Source of the DNA: Stappia sp.
Lineage (GTDB): Bacteria > Pseudomonadota > Alphaproteobacteria > Rhizobiales > Stappiaceae
DNA: 64,000 bases
Assembly: GCA_002722295.1 (NCBI GenBank)
Contig: PBLF01000029.1
Location: 124,001 to 188,000 of the forward strand
Reading direction: 5' to 3'
Shown here: positions 57,518 through 64,000 of the stretch, piece after piece
How positions within the stretch are numbered: the first letter of the stretch is position 1
Layout of the letters: the number at the start of each line of letters is the position of its first letter
The notes under the pieces: model-generated
Seen by the model: the letters and a program-made list of their open reading frames with translations, nothing else
Database searches by the model: none
Told to the model about the DNA's origin: nothing
Program-made: the position numbers and the translations under genes

Positions 57518-57534
57518 ACTCATCATACCAGTTG
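57518..57534. promoter_or_regulatory. 17-bp operator candidate, copy 1 (RuBisCO-like/apnO promoter region)
   Basis: ACTCATCATACCAGTTG is identical to a copy at 62997-63013 before the TRAP gene. It overlaps the -35 of the apnO promoter, and an ATCAT-N13-ATGAT inverted repeat extends from it to 57544. It is probably bound by one of the GntR regulators. Confidence 0.7.
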
Positions 57535-57560
57535 ACAAGATGATATCTGCGGAGAATGAT
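57532..57560 (+). promoter_or_regulatory. apnO promoter
   Basis: A consensus TTGACA (57532-57537) and AATGAT (57555-57560) are separated by 17 bp. The start would lie about 17 bp before the ATG, downstream of a good CGGAGGA ribosome-binding site. Confidence 0.65.
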
Positions 57561-57583
57561 CCCGGCCGAACGGAGGATGTTTC

Positions 57584-58408
57584 ATGAAGATTGCTTTGCT
57601 TGGTGCCGGCGGAAAGATGGGCGTGCGGCTTGCGACCAACCTCAAGGGGTCGGACTACGATGTGGCGCATGTGGAGATCGGCGAGGCCGGTCGCACGCGT
57701 CTCCGTGAGGCGCTGGGAGTCGAGTGCGTTTCGCTCGACGAGGCCATCGACGGAGCCGGTGCGGTCATTCTCGCGGTTCCCGATACGGCCATTCGCAAGA
57801 TCGCGGGCGACGTCGTGCCGCGCCTTGCGCCTGGAACCATCGTCATGGCGCTCGACGCGGCGGCTCCCTTCGCCGGCCACTTCCCCGAGCGTGAGGACGT
57901 CACCTATTTCGTATCGCACCCGTGCCATCCGCCGATCTTCAACGACGAGACGGACATGGCCGCCAAGCGCGACTTCTTCGGGGGCGTGGCTGCCAGGCAG
58001 TCGATCGTCAGCGCCCTGATGCAGGGGCCAGAAGAGCACTATGCGCTGGGCGAGGCGATCGCGAAGACGATCTACGCGCCCATCCTGCGCTCCCACCGGG
58101 TGACGGTGGAGCAGATGGCCCTGCTCGAGCCGGGTCTTTCCGAGACGGTCTGCGCGACGCTGCTCGTGGTCATGAAGGATGCCATGGACGAGGTGGTTGC
58201 GCGCGGGGTCGACCCGGTCGCGGCCCGCGATTTCCTGCTCGGGCATCTCAACATCCTCGGTGCCGTCGTCATGGGCGAGATCGAGGGCGCGTTCTCCGAC
58301 GCCTGCAACAAGGCGATCACTAACGGCAAGCCGCGCCTGATGCGCGACGACTGGCGCGGCGTGTTCGAGAAGGATGAGCTCGCGGAAAGCATCCGCGCCA
58401 TCACCTGA
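57584..58408 (+). CDS. apnO: D-apionate oxidoisomerase-type NAD-dependent enzyme
   Basis: This 274-residue protein has an N-terminal Rossmann fold (MKIALLGAGGKMGVRLATNL) and a helical C-terminal domain like that of 6-phosphogluconate dehydrogenase C-terminal families (HPCHPPIFNDE, then GPEEHYALGEAIAKTIYAP). ApnO oxidises D-apionate and moves its hydroxymethyl group to give 3-oxo-isoapionate. Divergence from a RuBisCO-like/DUF1537-kinase pair supports that role. The GntR gene follows 100 bp downstream. Confidence 0.8.
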   Translation: MKIALLGAGGKMGVRLATNLKGSDYDVAHVEIGEAGRTRLREALGVECVSLDEAIDGAGAVILAVPDTAIRKIAGDVVPRLAPGTIVMALDAAAPFAGHFPEREDVTYFVSHPCHPPIFNDETDMAAKRDFFGGVAARQSIVSALMQGPEEHYALGEAIAKTIYAPILRSHRVTVEQMALLEPGLSETVCATLLVVMKDAMDEVVARGVDPVAARDFLLGHLNILGAVVMGEIEGAFSDACNKAITNGKPRLMRDDWRGVFEKDELAESIRAIT

Positions 58409-58508
58409 CGCGTCTGCCGCTGGCAGGGATCGGACGGGCTTGCTATAGCTGCGCGCCCGGCCCGGTCCCGACCTGCGGCCGGGCGACGAGAGCGAGGCGG
58501 ACCGGACC

Positions 58509-59249
58509 ATGAGCAGACGTGGAACCAACGGAGCGGACGGAGGCGAGCGGATCGTTCGCCGCAAGCTCTCCGACCAGGTCCTTGAACGCCTGCTCGAAAT
58601 GATCACCAGGGGCGAGATCGCCCCGGGCGAGACCATGCCGTCGGAACGCGATCTCATGGAGCGTTTCGGGGTCGGACGTCCGGCGGTCCGTGAGGCGCTT
58701 CACTCGCTCGATACCATGGGACTGATCAGCATATCCCATGGCGAGCGGGCCCGGGTCAGCGCGCTGTCCGCCGAAACCGCGATCCATCAGATCGACGGGG
58801 TGGCACGGCTGCTCCTGTCGGCCGATCCGGACAATCTGGGGCACCTCAAGGCGGCGCGGCGCTTCTTCGAGATCGGAATGGTGCGGTCCGCCGCGGAACG
58901 TGCCCGGCCGACGGACATAGGCGACCTGCGCGCGCTCGTTGCCCGGCAGCGGGAGACGCTGGGCGATGCCGAGGCCTTCATTTCCGCCGATATCGCCTTT
59001 CACCGGCGCATCGCGGAGATGTCGGGGAATCCGATCTTCGTCGCCGTCTGCGATGCGATGCTGAACTGGTTGTTCACCTATCACACTGATTTGCTGCTAT
59101 GGGCCGGGGCGGAAGACACGACGCTGGCGGAACACGACGAGATCGTCGACTGCATCGCCCAAGGTGCTGCCGACGCTGCGGCAGTTGCGATGGGCCGGCA
59201 TCTCGACCGCTCGGCAACGCTGTACCGGCACCACGACGCCGTCGGGTAA
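58509..59249 (+). CDS. GntR-family regulator (FadR/FCD subfamily)
   Basis: This 246-residue protein has an N-terminal winged helix (LSDQVLERLLEMITRGEIAPG; PSERDLMERFGVGRPAVREAL) and a C-terminal FCD ligand domain. The FCD metal-site residues are in DIAFHRRIAEMSGNP and AEHDEIVDCIAQG. It resembles NanR-type regulators. It lies between apnO and the tartrate dehydrogenase-like gene and may control either. Confidence 0.92.
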   Translation: MSRRGTNGADGGERIVRRKLSDQVLERLLEMITRGEIAPGETMPSERDLMERFGVGRPAVREALHSLDTMGLISISHGERARVSALSAETAIHQIDGVARLLLSADPDNLGHLKAARRFFEIGMVRSAAERARPTDIGDLRALVARQRETLGDAEAFISADIAFHRRIAEMSGNPIFVAVCDAMLNWLFTYHTDLLLWAGAEDTTLAEHDEIVDCIAQGAADAAAVAMGRHLDRSATLYRHHDAVG

Positions 59250-59252
59250 AGA

Positions 59253-59269
59253 AGTAAAACTTATTTACT
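59253..59269. promoter_or_regulatory. Inverted repeat AGTAAA-N5-TTTACT before the dehydrogenase gene
   Basis: It has perfect 6-bp arms just after the gntR stop and about 60 bp before the start at 59329. It differs from the 17-bp operator and may be a site for a different GntR protein. Confidence 0.5.
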
Positions 59270-59328
59270 CGTGCGGCCGCATGGCGCTAAATGCGGTCAC
59301 CTGACTTCAAACAATCCGGGAGTGTGTC

Positions 59329-60390
59329 ATGGGGAGGAATTACAAGATCGCCGTCATCGCTGGTGACGGGATCGGCAAGGAAGTCGTGCCCGAGGGCCAG
59401 AAGGTGATCGAGGCCGCCGGCAAGAAGTACGGCTTCGGCGTCGAGTGGGTCGAGTACGACTGGAATTGCGACTATTACCTAAAGCACGGTCGCATGATGC
59501 CGGAGGACGGTGTCGAGCAGGTTCGCGACAAGGATGCGATCTTCCTCGGTGCGGTCGGCTGGCCGAGCGTGCCCGATCACATCTCCACCTGGGACCTGAT
59601 CCTTCGCCTGCGTCGCGAGCTCGGGCTCTATGTGGCGCTTCGTCCGGCGCGTCTGCTCAAGGGCATCACCTCGCCGCTGGCCGGCCGTACGGCCAAGGAC
59701 ATCGATTTCGTGATCGTGCGCGAGAACTCCGAGGGCGAGTATTCCTCCGCCGGCGGCATTCTCTACGAGGGCACGCCGGATGAACTGGTGATCCAGGAAT
59801 CGGTGTACTCGCGCCGCGCGACCGACCGCATCCTGCGCTATGCCTTCGACCTGGCCCGCACGCGGCGCAACAAGGTGTCGCTGGCGACCAAGTCCAACGG
59901 CATCAAGATCGCCATGCCCTGGTGGGACGCGCGGTTCGCGGAGATTGCGGCCGAATATCCGGATGTCGAGGCGAACAAGTTCCACATCGACATCCTGACC
60001 GCGAACTTCGTCAATCATCCCGACTGGTTCGACGTGGTTGTGGGGTCGAATCTCTTCGGTGACCTGCTGTCCGATCTCGGCCCCGCCGTTGCCGGCAGCA
60101 TCGGCATCGCGCCGTCCGGCAACATTGACCCGACGAAGGCGAACCCGTCCATGTTCGAGCCGGTCCACGGCTCCGCCCCGGATATCGCCGGGCAGGGGAT
60201 CGCCAACCCGATCGGCCAGATCTGGGCCGGCGCAATGATGCTCGAGCATCTCGGTGAGCTCGAGGCCGCCAAGGGCATCGAGCAGGCCATCGAGGCCGTG
60301 CTGAGCGGCAATGGCGCGCGCACCCGCGACCTTGGCGGCGATGCCGGAACGGTGGAGGCCGGAACGGCGGTCGCCGACGCGCTCGCCTGA
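59329..60390 (+). CDS. Tartrate/D-malate dehydrogenase-type beta-decarboxylating dehydrogenase
   Basis: This 353-residue protein belongs to the isocitrate/isopropylmalate dehydrogenase family. It begins YKIAVIAGDGIGKEV and has LRLRRELGLYVALRPARL, VRENSEGEYSS, NLFGDLLSDLGPAVAGS and MFEPVHGSAPDIAGQGIANP. The sequence style fits tartrate dehydrogenase/D-malate dehydrogenase (TtuC/DmlA) rather than LeuB, but exact substrate is open. An aldehyde dehydrogenase gene follows after 77 bp and is probably co-transcribed. Confidence 0.9.
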   Translation: MGRNYKIAVIAGDGIGKEVVPEGQKVIEAAGKKYGFGVEWVEYDWNCDYYLKHGRMMPEDGVEQVRDKDAIFLGAVGWPSVPDHISTWDLILRLRRELGLYVALRPARLLKGITSPLAGRTAKDIDFVIVRENSEGEYSSAGGILYEGTPDELVIQESVYSRRATDRILRYAFDLARTRRNKVSLATKSNGIKIAMPWWDARFAEIAAEYPDVEANKFHIDILTANFVNHPDWFDVVVGSNLFGDLLSDLGPAVAGSIGIAPSGNIDPTKANPSMFEPVHGSAPDIAGQGIANPIGQIWAGAMMLEHLGELEAAKGIEQAIEAVLSGNGARTRDLGGDAGTVEAGTAVADALA

Positions 60391-60467
60391 GGCGGGCAAC
60401 GGCTTATCGGATATTTGAACCGGGCGGCCCGCCAGGCGCGGGCCGCGAACGACAGGAACCATCATTC

Positions 60468-61925
60468 ATGTTGGACAAGACTGGTATCACCTCCCTCGGT
60501 CATCTCATCAACGGCGAGATCGTCGACCGCGCCGGCACCGACGGCATCGAGGTGCGCGATCCTTCCACCGGTGAAGTCTTCGCGCGCCTGCCGCGCGGCG
60601 GTGCGAAGGAAGTCGACCGTGCCGTGGAGGCTGCCCGCGCCGCCTACGAGGGCGCCTGGGGCGCAATGACCGCGACCGAACGCGGCCGCTGCCTGACCCG
60701 CCTCGGCGTGCTCATCACCGAAAACATCGACGACCTCGCCGATCTCGAGTGCCGCGACACGGGCAAGCCGATGAAGCAGGCCCGCAACGACATCGTCGCG
60801 ACCGCGCGCTACTTCGAGTACTACGGCTCTTCCGCCGACAAGCTTCACGGCGAGACCATCCCCTATGCCAAGGGGACCACGGTCATGGCCCTGCGCGTGC
60901 CGCATGGCGTCACCGGCCACATCATCCCGTGGAACTATCCGGCGCAGATCTACGGCCGTTCCGTCGGCGGTGCGCTCGCCGCGGGCAACGCCTGTGTGGT
61001 GAAGCCGGCCGAGGATGCCTGCCTGACGCCGCTGCGCATCAGCGAACTGGCGCTCGAGGCCGGGATTCCGGCCGGTGCGCTCAACATCGTCTGCGGCCTC
61101 GGCATCGAGGCCGGCGCGGCACTTGCCGGGCATACCGGCATCAACCACATCTCCTTCACCGGCTCGCCGCAGACCGGCACGGCGGTTGCCAAGGCCGCCG
61201 CGGACAACCAGATCCCGGTCACGCTGGAACTGGGTGGCAAGTCCCCGCAGGTGATCTTCGAGGACGCCGATCTTGACGAGGCGCTGCCCGTCATCGTCAA
61301 CGCGATCGTCCAGAACGCCGGGCAGACCTGCGCCGCCGGCAGCCGTGTCCTGATCCAGAAGTCGATCTACGACAAGGTGATGGCCGAGCTTGCCAAGCGC
61401 TTCTCCGCCCTGGAGACGGGTGCCGGCTGCGATGATCTCGACTGTGGTCCGATCATCTCGGCCAAGCAGCTTGATCGCGTGAAGAGCCTTGTCGATGCGG
61501 CAATCGAGGCGGGCGCGAATGTCGTCGCGCGGGCCGGTATGGCCGGAAATGCGCCGGAAGGTGGCTATTTCTACCCGCCGCTTCTGCTCGACGGCGCGGC
61601 CCATGAGAGCCGACTGGCGCAGGACGAGGTGTTCGGCCCGGTGCTTGCGGCCTTCCCGTTCGAGGACGAGGCGGACGCCATTCGCCTTGCCAACGGCACG
61701 CCCTACGGCCTGACCGCGTCGGTCTGGACCCGTGACGGCGGACGGCAGATGCGTTGCGCCCATGCCATCGAGGCCGGCCAGGTCTTCATCAACAACTATG
61801 GCGCCGGTGGCGGCATCGAACTGCCGTTCGGCGGCATGAAGAAGTCCGGCTACGGGCGCGAGAAGGCGTTCGAGGGAATGGTGAGCTTCACCACCATCAA
61901 GACCGTGGTGATGAAGCACGGCTGA
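60468..61925 (+). CDS. NAD(P)-dependent aldehyde dehydrogenase
   Basis: This 485-residue protein has the standard ALDH fold with the general base Glu254 in TLELGGKSP and the nucleophile Cys288 in NAGQTCAAGSR. The cofactor site has IIPWNYPAQI and FTGSPQTGT. It is close to betaine-aldehyde or glycolaldehyde-type dehydrogenases. Beside the tartrate dehydrogenase-like enzyme it may oxidise a short hydroxyaldehyde from sugar-acid breakdown; this is inference. A terminator follows. Confidence 0.93.
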   Translation: MLDKTGITSLGHLINGEIVDRAGTDGIEVRDPSTGEVFARLPRGGAKEVDRAVEAARAAYEGAWGAMTATERGRCLTRLGVLITENIDDLADLECRDTGKPMKQARNDIVATARYFEYYGSSADKLHGETIPYAKGTTVMALRVPHGVTGHIIPWNYPAQIYGRSVGGALAAGNACVVKPAEDACLTPLRISELALEAGIPAGALNIVCGLGIEAGAALAGHTGINHISFTGSPQTGTAVAKAAADNQIPVTLELGGKSPQVIFEDADLDEALPVIVNAIVQNAGQTCAAGSRVLIQKSIYDKVMAELAKRFSALETGAGCDDLDCGPIISAKQLDRVKSLVDAAIEAGANVVARAGMAGNAPEGGYFYPPLLLDGAAHESRLAQDEVFGPVLAAFPFEDEADAIRLANGTPYGLTASVWTRDGGRQMRCAHAIEAGQVFINNYGAGGGIELPFGGMKKSGYGREKAFEGMVSFTTIKTVVMKHG

Positions 61926-61965
61926 GCCTGGCCGGCGGTCGCCGCCGGACGGGAAGAAGCGATGC

Positions 61966-61999
61966 AGGCCGGGGAGGGGGAACCCTCTCCGGCCTTTTT
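61966..61999 (+). terminator. Terminator after the aldehyde dehydrogenase gene
   Basis: AGGCCGGGGAGGG (61966-61978) pairs with CCCTCTCCGGCCT (61983-61995) with one G-T pair and a GGAA loop, followed by TTTTT. Confidence 0.88.
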
Positions 62000-62074
62000 G
62001 CATGGAGTGGGAAGATACCGGACATTCTCGGGTCCGCTGTTCGTCCCGGCATAAACTGAAACTTGAATAAGTTC

Positions 62075-62848
62075 TCAGAAATCCGTGCTGCTGCTCAACA
62101 TTCGGCTGCGTGCGTGTTCGATGTGATTGCGCATGGCACGGCTTGCCTCGAGATCCGCTCCGGCCTCGATATGGCGAAAGATTTCCTCATGCTCGCCGCG
62201 CACCGCTTCACCGCGCACCATGGGCGGGTAGTGGGAGAGAAAGCGCATCAGGTTGACCGAGCGCGAGACATCGTACTCAAGCGACTTGAGTGTCGCGACG
62301 ATGCGCGGATTGCAGCTCGCCGTGGCAACCGCCTCGTGGAAGGCATAGTCGTGGTAGTGGAGGATGGTGTTCTTCGCCAGGGCCTCGTCGTATCGGTCCA
62401 GGGCGGCGCGCATCCGCGCCAGGTCCGCCGGGCTGCGCCGCCGCGCGGCAAGGCTCGCCGCCTCCGGCTCGACGATGAGGCGCAGCTCGATTCCGTTGAG
62501 AAGATCGCCGATGCGCTCCAGCGCATCCCTGTCCTCAAGCTCGCTAATCGGCGTTCCGTCGGTTGCCCCGACCGCATTCTTCACGAAATTTCCGGACCCG
62601 CGAACCGAAGACACCAGCCGGTCGGCGCGCAGCTTGTCCAGCGCCTCGCGCAGGACGGGGCGCGACACATCGAATTCCCGCGCGAGCTGGTTTTCCGACG
62701 GCAGCTTCGTGCCGGCCGCGATCATGCCTGTCACGATGGCGTGGAACAGGTTTTCGTAGACCTTGTCGGCAAGGCGCTCGGCCTTGCTGTGCTGAAGGGC
62801 CGAGAAGGCGAAGCCCGTCGGTTCCTTCGAGGTCGTGTCCTTGTCCAT
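62075..62848 (-). CDS. GntR-family regulator (FadR/FCD subfamily), divergent from TRAP gene
   Basis: This 257-residue protein has the winged helix at about residues 25-95 (KAERLADKVYENLFHAIVTG; LPSENQLAREFDVSRPVLREALDKL) and an FCD domain (YHDYAFHEAVATASCNPRI; RGEHEEIFRHIEAG). It diverges from the TRAP substrate-binding gene across 253 bp holding copy 2 of the 17-bp operator, which makes it the best candidate for binding that sequence. Confidence 0.92.
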   Translation of the reverse strand: MDKDTTSKEPTGFAFSALQHSKAERLADKVYENLFHAIVTGMIAAGTKLPSENQLAREFDVSRPVLREALDKLRADRLVSSVRGSGNFVKNAVGATDGTPISELEDRDALERIGDLLNGIELRLIVEPEAASLAARRRSPADLARMRAALDRYDEALAKNTILHYHDYAFHEAVATASCNPRIVATLKSLEYDVSRSVNLMRFLSHYPPMVRGEAVRGEHEEIFRHIEAGADLEASRAMRNHIEHARSRMLSSSTDF

Positions 62849-62996
62849 TTTGTCAGTCTGCGGTCAAACGGAAGCGGGTGCGCCGGTGAGCCCCCGGGCT
62901 CCCCGATCGGGACGCGATCTCCTTCGTCGAACCGCTCCTCCCCCTTGATGCCGCGAGCGCCGGAAAAATGGCGCGGACAGCGAAGCTCTTCCGAAT

Positions 62997-63013
62997 ACTC
63001 ATCATACCAGTTG
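62997..63013. promoter_or_regulatory. 17-bp operator candidate, copy 2 (TRAP promoter region)
   Basis: ACTCATCATACCAGTTG is identical to 57518-57534. It lies 89-105 bp before the TRAP gene start and overlaps ACCA-GT-TGGT at 63006-63015. Confidence 0.7.
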
Positions 63014-63101
63014 GTTTCAAGTTGTAAATCTTATTGACTGGATTTCTCCCGGAAGCCACACTCCATCCAGGTGCCGTGAGTCACCCATGGGAGGAAATCA
63101 T

Positions 63102-64000
63102 ATGTTTCGTATTCGTAGCCTGGCGGCTATGTCCGCCTTTGCAGTCACCGTTGCATTGTCCGGGTCCGCGCTTGCGGCCCAGGTGCTGAACTTCGCGCAT
63201 TCGACCGCGCAGGGTTCGCACTACAGCATGGGCGTGCAGGCCTTCGCCAAGAAGCTCGCCGAGCTTTCCGACGGCAAGTACGAAATCCGCGAGCAGGCCG
63301 CCGGCGCTCTCGGCGGCGAGCGTGACGTGATCGAGGGGCTCCAGATCGGTTCCGTGGAACTGACCGTGTCCTCGACCGGCCCGCTCGGCAACTTCGTGCC
63401 GGAGGCGCTCGTCCTCGACCTGCCGTTCCTGTTCAAGGACTACGCCAACGCGCGCGCCGTGCTCGACGGTCCGATCGGCCAGGAGCTTCTGGACAAGGTC
63501 AGCGAGAACAATCTCGTCGGTCTCGCCTGGTCGGAGAACGGCTTCCGTCATGTCACCAACTCCAAGCATCCGGTGAAGACGCCTGCCGATCTCGAGGGCC
63601 TGAAGATCCGCACCATGGAAAACCCGGTGCACATGGAAGCCTTCCGCGCGGCCGGCGCCTCGCCGACGCCGATGGCTTTCCCGGAGGTCTTCGCCGCCCT
63701 TCAGCAGCACGTGATCGACGGCCAGGAGAACCCGATCCCGGTCATCACCGCTTCCAAGTTCTGGGAAGTTCAGGACAACCTGACCCTGACCGGCCACGTC
63801 TATTCGCCGGCCATCATCATCGCCTCGCCGACCCTGTGGGACGGTCTCAGCGATGAGGAGAAGGGCTGGTTCCGCGAGGCCGCCAAGGCTGGTGTCGCGG
63901 CGACCCGCGCGAAGGTCGAGTCCGACGAGGCCAACGGCGTCGCGCTGCTGCGCGAGCATGGCATGGAAGTGATTGAAAAGGTCGATCAGTCCGCCTTCCA
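63102..64000 (+). CDS. TRAP transporter substrate-binding protein DctP (3' truncated by window)
   Basis: The frame runs from ATG 63102, after GGGAGGAAAT, to the window end without a stop, giving 299 codons so far. A signal peptide (IRSLAAMSAFAVTVALSGSALA) leads to the DctP fold: LNFAHSTAQGSHYSMG, GALGGERDVIEGLQIGSVEL, then LEGLKIRTMENPVHMEAF with the conserved Arg that binds a carboxylate, and FPEVFAALQQHVIDGQENP. The ligand is therefore a carboxylic acid, which fits apionate. Permease genes probably follow beyond the window. Confidence 0.94.
   Translation, partial: MFRIRSLAAMSAFAVTVALSGSALAAQVLNFAHSTAQGSHYSMGVQAFAKKLAELSDGKYEIREQAAGALGGERDVIEGLQIGSVELTVSSTGPLGNFVPEALVLDLPFLFKDYANARAVLDGPIGQELLDKVSENNLVGLAWSENGFRHVTNSKHPVKTPADLEGLKIRTMENPVHMEAFRAAGASPTPMAFPEVFAALQQHVIDGQENPIPVITASKFWEVQDNLTLTGHVYSPAIIIASPTLWDGLSDEEKGWFREAAKAGVAATRAKVESDEANGVALLREHGMEVIEKVDQSAF

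Overview
The window is a high-GC, gene-dense bacterial chromosome segment with no insertion sequence, prophage, integrase or CRISPR array that I can see. Gene order and protein style point to an alphaproteobacterium of the order Hyphomicrobiales: lexA-moeA-moaC-trpC-trpD-PPIase next to tpiA-secG-pyrG, a direct-repeat GTTC-N7-GTTC SOS box, and a soxTRS/soxVXYZABCD locus. A marine Stappiaceae-like organism is my best guess, but that is inference.

Layout. (1) 1-11.8 kb is core housekeeping: the 3' end of comEC, lexA with an SOS box inside its promoter, molybdenum cofactor genes moeA/moaC, tryptophan genes trpC/trpD, a PpiD/SurA-like periplasmic chaperone, then tpiA, secG and pyrG on the other strand and a VOC-family protein. 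(2) 12-16.6 kb is a two-gene RND efflux system followed by tRNA-Lys(TTT). (3) 17.0-26.9 kb is a thiosulfate-oxidation (Sox) locus. soxT (YeeE-type sulfur transporter), soxR (ArsR-type thiol sensor) and soxS (thioredoxin-like) diverge from soxV-X-Y-Z-A-B-C-D. Palindromic operator candidates lie in the divergent promoter region and before soxX. SoxW is missing and SoxD is a short, single-heme form. (4) 27-38 kb holds a DMT transporter, a SPOR-domain membrane protein, glmS, a cation-diffusion transporter, a DUF5993-DsbB pair, a GNAT enzyme, a MarC protein and gyrA. (5) 37.9-39.5 kb holds three small single-TM proteins on the minus strand. All share an Ala-Cys-x11-Cys element, and CRP-like dyads and other palindromes lie around them. 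(6) 39.6-49.9 kb carries coaD, two tandem cyclophilins, a VOC protein, queA-tgt, a DUF4864 protein, a lytic transglycosylase, a GGDEF-EAL protein overlapping a separate Cache-domain protein, and a three-histidine-box desaturase. (7) 50-54.9 kb is an HlyD / hybrid ABC / ABC-2 permease efflux operon. (8) 54.9-64 kb is a carbohydrate-acid catabolic island. It holds a DUF1537 kinase, a RuBisCO-like protein, an ApnO-type oxidoisomerase, two FadR-type GntR regulators, a tartrate/malate-type dehydrogenase, an aldehyde dehydrogenase and a truncated TRAP substrate-binding protein.

How they work together. The Sox genes encode a periplasmic thiosulfate oxidation system with its own redox maintenance (SoxV, SoxS), persulfide-responsive control (SoxR) and transport (SoxT). 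The last island is best read as D-apionate (branched sugar acid) use. The TRAP system would take up the acid, ApnO would convert it to 3-oxo-isoapionate, the kinase would phosphorylate it, and the RuBisCO-like protein would break it down. An identical 17-bp sequence in the RuBisCO-like/apnO promoter region and in the TRAP promoter region suggests that one regulator controls both uptake and breakdown. The least described items are the AC-x11-C small-protein trio and this shared operator.
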